Source of the DNA: Bradyrhizobium sp. 200
GTDB lineage: Bacteria; Pseudomonadota; Alphaproteobacteria; Rhizobiales; Xanthobacteraceae
Length of the DNA stretch: 64,000 nucleotides
Direction: 5' to 3'
NCBI RefSeq assembly: GCF_023100945.1
Contig: NZ_CP064689.1
Coordinates: 7,236,001 to 7,300,000, forward strand
The number at the start of each line of letters is the position of its first letter. Positions within the stretch are counted from its first letter, which is position 1. Of this stretch, positions 59,937 through 64,000 are shown one piece after another. The notes under the pieces were generated by a model. The model had not been told where the DNA came from, ran no database searches, and saw only the letters and a program-made list of their open reading frames with translations. Made by a program: the position numbers and the translations under genes.

Positions 59937-60757
59937 CGAACCCTCGATCAACGGCGCGACGGACGGGTGACGCTTGAGGCTCTCGAGCAGGCCGTAAGGC
60001 GTCTCGCCGGTACGCTGGAAGTCGGCAACAAGACAGCCGATACCGAGCGAGATGCATTCCTTGTTGGAATAGATGAAGCCCATACCGGTCATGCCGCGGG
60101 AGATGGTTCCGGCGGCTTCGATGACGAGCCCCTCGTCGCCTTTGAGATTGAAGCGAGCATCGATTGTCTCGCGCGACAGGAAATGCATCTCCTTGACCGC
60201 GAGTGCGACCTTGTCCGGTTTCGGCCGCCCTCTTAAGCCCGCACCCGTCCCGAGCACTCCGTTCACCCCCTCGGCCAGCACGACGACATCTGCATGGATT
60301 TCACCCCCATCTCGGTCTGTACGCACCCCGACGACCCTCCCATGGGAATCCTGGAGGACCTCGGTCACCGTGGTCTCGCACAGCACCGTGGCGCCGGCCT
60401 CGCGGACCTTCTGCGAGAACCATTTATCGAACTGGGCGCGGATGATGGTGTAGCGGTTCGGCTTCTCCTCGTTGAAATCATCGGAGCGATAGTGAATCCC
60501 CGTGCGCGAACGCTCGTCCACGATCCAGAAGCGTTGCTCGACGAGATGCCGCTCAAGCGGTGCATCTTCTCGGAAATCCGGGATCAGCTTCTCCAGCATA
60601 TCGGCACGAGGATGGCGCCTTGCACGTTCTTCGACCCCGAATACTCGCCGCGCTCCAGCTGCAGCACTTTTAGGCCCCGCTCGGCCATGGTAAGCGCTGC
60701 CGCATTCCCGCCCATGCCAGCACCGACGACGATCGCGTCGAATCTTTCCTCGATCAT
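59937..60757 (-). pseudogene. fixC: fixC, flavoprotein dehydrogenase, frameshifted and truncated
   Basis: FixC is the ETF:quinone-oxidoreductase-like partner of FixAB. The start at 60757 ([21 protein letters not shown], quoted in part) has an intact FAD motif and NVQGAIL; one base is then missing near 60604 and the protein resumes [16 protein letters not shown] in another frame. It continues through [20 protein letters not shown] and [17 protein letters not shown] [19 protein letters not shown] to APLIEGS at 59937, where homology stops about 145 residues early. The 112 bases between this break and the ISL3 end are unrelated. fixX is not found downstream. Confidence 0.85.
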
Positions 60758-60769
60758 AACAAAGCTCCC

Positions 60770-61897
60770 CTAGCCAGCGATGCGGTCATGCGAGTGCGGC
60801 GACAGCTGCGCGCGGAATGCAGAGGTCAATGCGGGCAACAGTCGAATGGCGTCGGTGACGATGCCGATATGGGCGAAGTCGAAGATCTGAGCGTTCTTGT
60901 CCGTGTTGATGGCAACGATGAGGTCGCCCCCCTCCACCCCAACGCGATGCTGGATCGCGCCGGAAATACCGGCCGCGATATAGAGCTTTGGCCGAATGGT
61001 TTTCCCGGTCTGGCCGATTTGTCGGTCCGAGGTGACCCAGCCCTTCTGGACCAGGGGCCGCGAGCAGCCATATTCCGCGCCAAGCACGTCCGCGAGCTGC
61101 TGTACCAGTTGGAAGTTCTCAGGCGATCCCAGTCCGAGCCCTCCGGCGACGACCACGTCGGCATAGGCAAGGTTGGACTTTGTAGAATCGCGGTCCGGCA
61201 GGAACGACAGCACTTTCGTGACGATATCTTCTTCTACAAGCGCGAGCGGATGCGAGATGACGCGCCAGACGGCGCCGGTCACGCGCTCGGGCATCGGCAT
61301 CACGCGCGGACGGACGGTTGCCATCTGTGGACGATAGTTCAGCGTGTAGATCGTGCACAATAGTGAGCCGCCAAACGTCGGCCGGGTCGCTGCAAGCGAG
61401 CCGTCGGCATCGACATCGAGCTCGGTGCAGTCGGCAGTTAGGCCGGTGAGCAGTGTGGTGGCCACTGAGCCGGCGAGATCGCGGCCCAGTGTAGTTGCCC
61501 CTAGGAGTAGGATTTCCGGCTTGTACGTATTGACCAGCTCTGACAGCGCCTTGGTGTAGGATTCATTCCGATAATCGGCCAAGAGATCATCCGCGACGAT
61601 ATAGGCGAGGTCGGCGCCGTAGCAGAAGGATTCGGCGACCGCCTGCTGCGTTGTCTCCCCGACCGGGCCGATGACAACCGCCGCGAGGTCAACGTTGAGC
61701 TTGTCGGCGAGCCGGCGGCCGGCACCCATCAGCTCCCAGGAGACGGGATGCACTATCCCACGTTCCTGCTCGATGAAGACCCAGACGTGCTTATACGCCT
61801 TGAATCGTTCGGGCAGCTCCTTCTTGGTCGCTGCGCGACCACCACCCGCGGCCGGAGCTGCGCTTTTGGGTGCGGTGCTCATCATCTGTACTCCCAT
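60770..61897 (-). CDS. fixB: FixB, electron transfer flavoprotein alpha subunit
   Basis: 375 residues, full length, no lesion. N-terminal [52 protein letters not shown], and the C-terminal FAD-binding domain [24 protein letters not shown]-like [12 protein letters not shown] and [19 protein letters not shown], then [18 protein letters not shown]. It works with FixA in electron bifurcation toward ferredoxin/flavodoxin for nitrogenase. It lies 12 bases upstream of fixC. The gene before it is a fixA relic, so its normal partner is damaged here. Confidence 0.95.
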   Translation of the reverse strand: MGVQMMSTAPKSAAPAAGGGRAATKKELPERFKAYKHVWVFIEQERGIVHPVSWELMGAGRRLADKLNVDLAAVVIGPVGETTQQAVAESFCYGADLAYIVADDLLADYRNESYTKALSELVNTYKPEILLLGATTLGRDLAGSVATTLLTGLTADCTELDVDADGSLAATRPTFGGSLLCTIYTLNYRPQMATVRPRVMPMPERVTGAVWRVISHPLALVEEDIVTKVLSFLPDRDSTKSNLAYADVVVAGGLGLGSPENFQLVQQLADVLGAEYGCSRPLVQKGWVTSDRQIGQTGKTIRPKLYIAAGISGAIQHRVGVEGGDLIVAINTDKNAQIFDFAHIGIVTDAIRLLPALTSAFRAQLSPHSHDRIAG

Positions 61898-61979
61898 CCG
61901 TGTTCAGTAGCGGCTCGCCAGGAAGCGTGCTCCGCCTCCAGCTTTGAATTCGCGCGTGAGGATTGCTTCAGTTAAAAGT

Positions 61980-62620
61980 TCGGCCGCGTGCCCGCCGCCA
62001 TTTTTTCAACACCGCCTGGCCGCAGCGCGGGGCCGAGACACCCATTGCTGGACCTTTGTCGACGAGCCCGGAAGCACGCCGCTTGGGGTTCTTTCCGGGT
62101 TCGGGATTCTGGGCCACCATTTGGCAATGGAACTAGTGAGGCACGCAACCGCGCGGTCACGCGAGCCGATCGATTGGTCCCCCTCATCTTCGAGATGCAA
62201 GCGAGTTCGAACAGATCGAGGACCTGCCGGCGGCTCGGCTGGTGCCATTGTCGGCCGCGAGCTTGCCGGTGAAAACGCGATCCATTACTCTGAATGCCCT
62301 CGCAATCTTGCCGATTGCAGCGACACGCCCGCAACTCTTGGCGAAGGCACGAGGGCCGGCGATGAAGCCGCCCATCAACGGCGCCGCGCGACCGGCGCTG
62401 GAGAGCAAGGGCTCCCCCCGGGAAACCTCGGCCATAGATCGGCCAAGGGGAGTGATTTCGTCGACGAATTGTTGGCGCGGATCAAGCGCAGCTTTCAGCT
62501 CAGCCAGGCCGGAATATGCAACCATCGCTTTGGCGTCGCGACGCATCATGGTGCCGACAGGCAGCGCGCGCGAAACTGCGCGGCGTCAAAAACAAACTCG
62601 ATGCGGACCAAGATGTGCAT
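61980..62620 (-). pseudogene. decayed second fixA upstream of fixB
   Basis: The ATG at 62620 follows GGAGAAG at ideal distance and starts MHILVRIEFVFDAAQFR, aligned with FixA MHIVVCIKQVPDSAQIR. After a stop, the next frame reads LAELKAALDPRQQFVDEITP (FixA FALEAALDLRDKFGGEIT), then SAGRAAPLMGGFIAGPRAFA (FixA GADRAVLLTDRAFAGSDTLA), VAAIGKIARAF and VFTGKLAADNGT (FixA VFTGKQTIDGDT). A third frame has LDLFELACISKMRGTNRSAR (FixA LDLFQLTYVSKIR). Substitutions as well as indels are numerous, so this is older decay than in the fixA next to nifA. Position before fixB is that of fixA in fixABCX operons. The 3' limit is approximate. Confidence 0.7.
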
Positions 62621-62650
62621 TCGCTTCTCCAGACTAGCTGAGCATATGTC

Positions 62651-62666
62651 AGCAATTGTCGTACCA
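62651..62666 (-). promoter_or_regulatory. sigma-54 (-24/-12) promoter of the fix operon
   Basis: On the minus strand TGGTACGACAATTGCT: GG and GC ten bases apart, matching TGGCAC-N5-TTGC closely. It lies 31 bases upstream of the fixA-relic start codon, giving a short leader with GGAGAAG. It would drive the relic, fixB and fixC. Confidence 0.8.
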
Positions 62667-62773
62667 ATTGCGCAGACGATGAAAATTGACCGCCAATACA
62701 GAATCTTACTGAAGGAAATCGCATTGGCAGCCTCTCACGAGGATCGGAACATTCGATAACGGTGCTGGACCCA

Positions 62774-62789
62774 TGTCCGGAATGCGACA
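62774..62789. promoter_or_regulatory. NifA upstream activator site
   Basis: TGTCCGGAATGCGACA matches TGT-N10-ACA exactly, centred about 115 bases upstream of the -24 element at 62651-62666, the usual distance for NifA acting through a DNA loop. Together with the promoter and the nifA gene in the window it supports NifA control. Confidence 0.7.
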
Positions 62790-63028
62790 GAAGATAGTCA
62801 TCCGAATCCTGCTGCGCCTTCCTCGCCAAATATGCGCTCCCCGCTGCCGGCGTACCATTGCAGGAGATAGGTGCACCATGGGCACCAGCTTGAAACGACG
62901 GAAATATCAGGGCTGAGCCGTGATTGGCCCTTAAGGAGCCGAGTGTCCAAGCTGCGGATCCGGGAGGCCGTAACTGCGCCCTGGGTGGTTGGCAGGTTCT
63001 CCTCCAGAGCATGAGATATAAACTCAAT

Positions 63029-63361
63029 TCACTCCAAAGAACCGAGCTGCACCAATGCTGGATGCTTGTTCGGTTGTGGTGCGGCCGCATCCTTCAGAAC
63101 CTTGAATACGCGCTGTTCGATCGGGGAGGACGTGACGAAGTCGGCATAGGCGCGCTCAAGCGTGGCCTTGCAACGCGAGGCGATGTCAGGATCGGATGCA
63201 CCGGTAAACTCCTCGCCCGCGAGATATTGACCCATGCGACGCAGGATGTGAAGCCGCGCCACGTCGATGATTTTCGCATCGTACTCGACGCCGAGCAGTG
63301 CAAAAAACTCCTCTGCCGCCGAGGCCTTGCTCAATTGCGAAAGGATCCCGTCCGTCGTCAT
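63029..63361 (-). CDS. nifW: NifW, nitrogenase-protective protein
   Basis: 110 residues from ATG at 63361 with GGAGG six bases upstream. EEFFALLGVEYDAKIIDVARLHILRRMGQYL (quoted as EEFFALLGVEYD and LHILRRMGQYL) and the ARCKATLERAYADF-type C-terminal half are diagnostic. NifW associates with the MoFe protein and helps protect it from oxygen. It follows nifV on the same strand, and about 360 bases separate it from the fix promoter. Confidence 0.95.
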   Translation of the reverse strand: MTTDGILSQLSKASAAEEFFALLGVEYDAKIIDVARLHILRRMGQYLAGEEFTGASDPDIASRCKATLERAYADFVTSSPIEQRVFKVLKDAAAPQPNKHPALVQLGSLE

Positions 63362-64000
63362 TCTCAACCTCCATTAGATCCGCGTCCAGAAACCGTCCTG
63401 GCTCGAATGTTCCAACCTGATCGCGCGATGCGCATGGCTGACCACCTGATAGCCCTCGGTTGACGAGCGATCTCTCGTGAATGTCGCGCCAGATCGCCAC
63501 CACCGTTTCCTGGGAAACCGGGCCTTTGTGCTCGATGGCATGCTTGCTGACGCGCGCGAGAATGGTTTCGGTTTGCTCGGCGGTGACCGAAAACTGTAGC
63601 TCGGACAAGAGCGAAGTGATAGCGGCAAGGCCTGAATGCTTGCCGATCACAATGCGGTGGGAGCGGCCGAGCAACCCCGGGTCCAGCGCTTGGTAGATGG
63701 GCCGGTCTTTTAAGAGCCCATCGACGTGGATGCAGAATTCATGGGTAAAGACATGCTCGTCGACAATCGCCTTGCTGGGCGGAATGTTGCGGCACGCTGC
63801 GGCTGTAGCGGCGGCCGCGAGTTTTTCCAGTTCGGATAGCAGCACGCCGGTATCACGGCCGTAGAGCTGCCTAAGTGCGACGGCGACTTCCTCCAGCGGC
63901 GCATTGCGGGCTCGCTGGCCCAGTCCAATGGCCGTCACAGAGGCGTGCGTCGCACCGGCCTTGATCGGCGCCAGCGTATTAGCCGTCGCCAGCCCAAGAT
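63186..64000 (-). CDS. nifV: NifV homocitrate synthase, 3' part, 5' end beyond window
   Basis: The C-terminal ~250 residues of homocitrate synthase, which makes the FeMo-cofactor ligand from acetyl-CoA and 2-oxoglutarate. ATANTLAPIKAGATHASVT, IGLGQRARNAPLEEVAVAL, IVDEHVFTHEFCIHVDGLL, GRSHRIVIGKHSG and EHKGPVSQETVVAIWRDI are family sequence. Homology ends near RDIHERS (about 63465); the frame then runs without a stop across the nifW start to 63186. The adjacent frame would stop at 63374, just before the nifW ribosome binding site, so an indel near the 3' end is likely. The protein may carry an abnormal 90-residue tail. Confidence 0.85.
   Translation of the reverse strand, partial: LGLATANTLAPIKAGATHASVTAIGLGQRARNAPLEEVAVALRQLYGRDTGVLLSELEKLAAAATAAACRNIPPSKAIVDEHVFTHEFCIHVDGLLKDRPIYQALDPGLLGRSHRIVIGKHSGLAAITSLLSELQFSVTAEQTETILARVSKHAIEHKGPVSQETVVAIWRDIHERSLVNRGLSGGQPCASRDQVGTFEPGRFLDADLMEVENDDGRDPFAIEQGLGGRGVFCTARRRVRCENHRRGAASHPASHGSISRGRGVYRCIRS

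Noticed and set aside
1..64000. tRNA, rRNA or CRISPR array
   Set aside because: No cloverleaf-like tRNA sequence, rRNA stretch or regularly spaced direct repeats were noticed; the 31-bp repeats are kilobases apart and not an array.

Overview
The window looks like part of the symbiosis island of a Bradyrhizobium. The evidence is a complete nodY-like/nodABCSUIJ-nolO-nodZ operon behind a well-formed nod box, the fixR-nifA-fixA order next to nodZ that is known from B. japonicum, and a fixBC-nifW-nifV block. All identifications come from reading translations and motifs; no database search was run.

Layout, left to right. 0.5-5 kb: a TauD-type dioxygenase, a secreted pectate lyase and a PaiB-like FMN-binding protein. 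5-15 kb: a 1849-residue hybrid Ser/Thr kinase-ATPase-histidine kinase, a 3.3-kb stretch with almost no recognisable genes, then a NodW/FixJ-type response regulator and a single-domain receiver. 16.7-24.2 kb: nolL (fucose O-acetyltransferase), then on the minus strand relics of a FkbM/noeI-like methyltransferase and panB and a bioB-panD-bioF-bioD-bioA cluster in which only bioD is clearly intact. 24.8-29 kb: small hypothetical genes and decayed DNA. 29.3-33.4 kb: noeL, nolK and nodM (GDP-fucose and glucosamine supply). 34-37 kb: an intact IS630 element and an MFS carboxylate symporter. 37.4-41.6 kb: fixA (frameshifted), nifA (intact) and fixR (heavily frameshifted), with sigma-54 promoter sequences. 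42.5-53.4 kb: the nod operon on the minus strand. 53.4-55.6 kb: nodD1 with one frameshift and a strongly decayed second nodD. 56.4-59.8 kb: a small gene and disabled IS110 and ISL3 elements. 59.9-64 kb: truncated fixC, intact fixB, a relic of a second fixA behind a sigma-54 promoter and NifA site, nifW and partial nifV.

How it works together: NodABC would make the lipochitooligosaccharide, NodS N-methylate it, NodU and NolO carbamoylate it, NodZ fucosylate it with GDP-fucose from NoeL/NolK, and NolL acetylate the fucose. NodM would supply glucosamine-6-phosphate and NodIJ export the product. The methyl-fucose gene appears lost. NifA with sigma-54 would drive the fix genes.

Two patterns stand out. 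First, decay is selective: biotin/pantothenate genes, fixR, both fixA copies, fixC, both nodD genes and two transposases carry indels or nonsense codons, while the nod biosynthesis operon, nifA, nodM, noeL/nolK and the 5.5-kb kinase gene are open. Second, six copies of a 31-bp sequence with a -35, an exact 19-bp spacer and a -10-like hexamer (the spacing of MerR-family promoters) lie scattered in the gene-poor stretches, none of them in front of an evident MerR-type gene.
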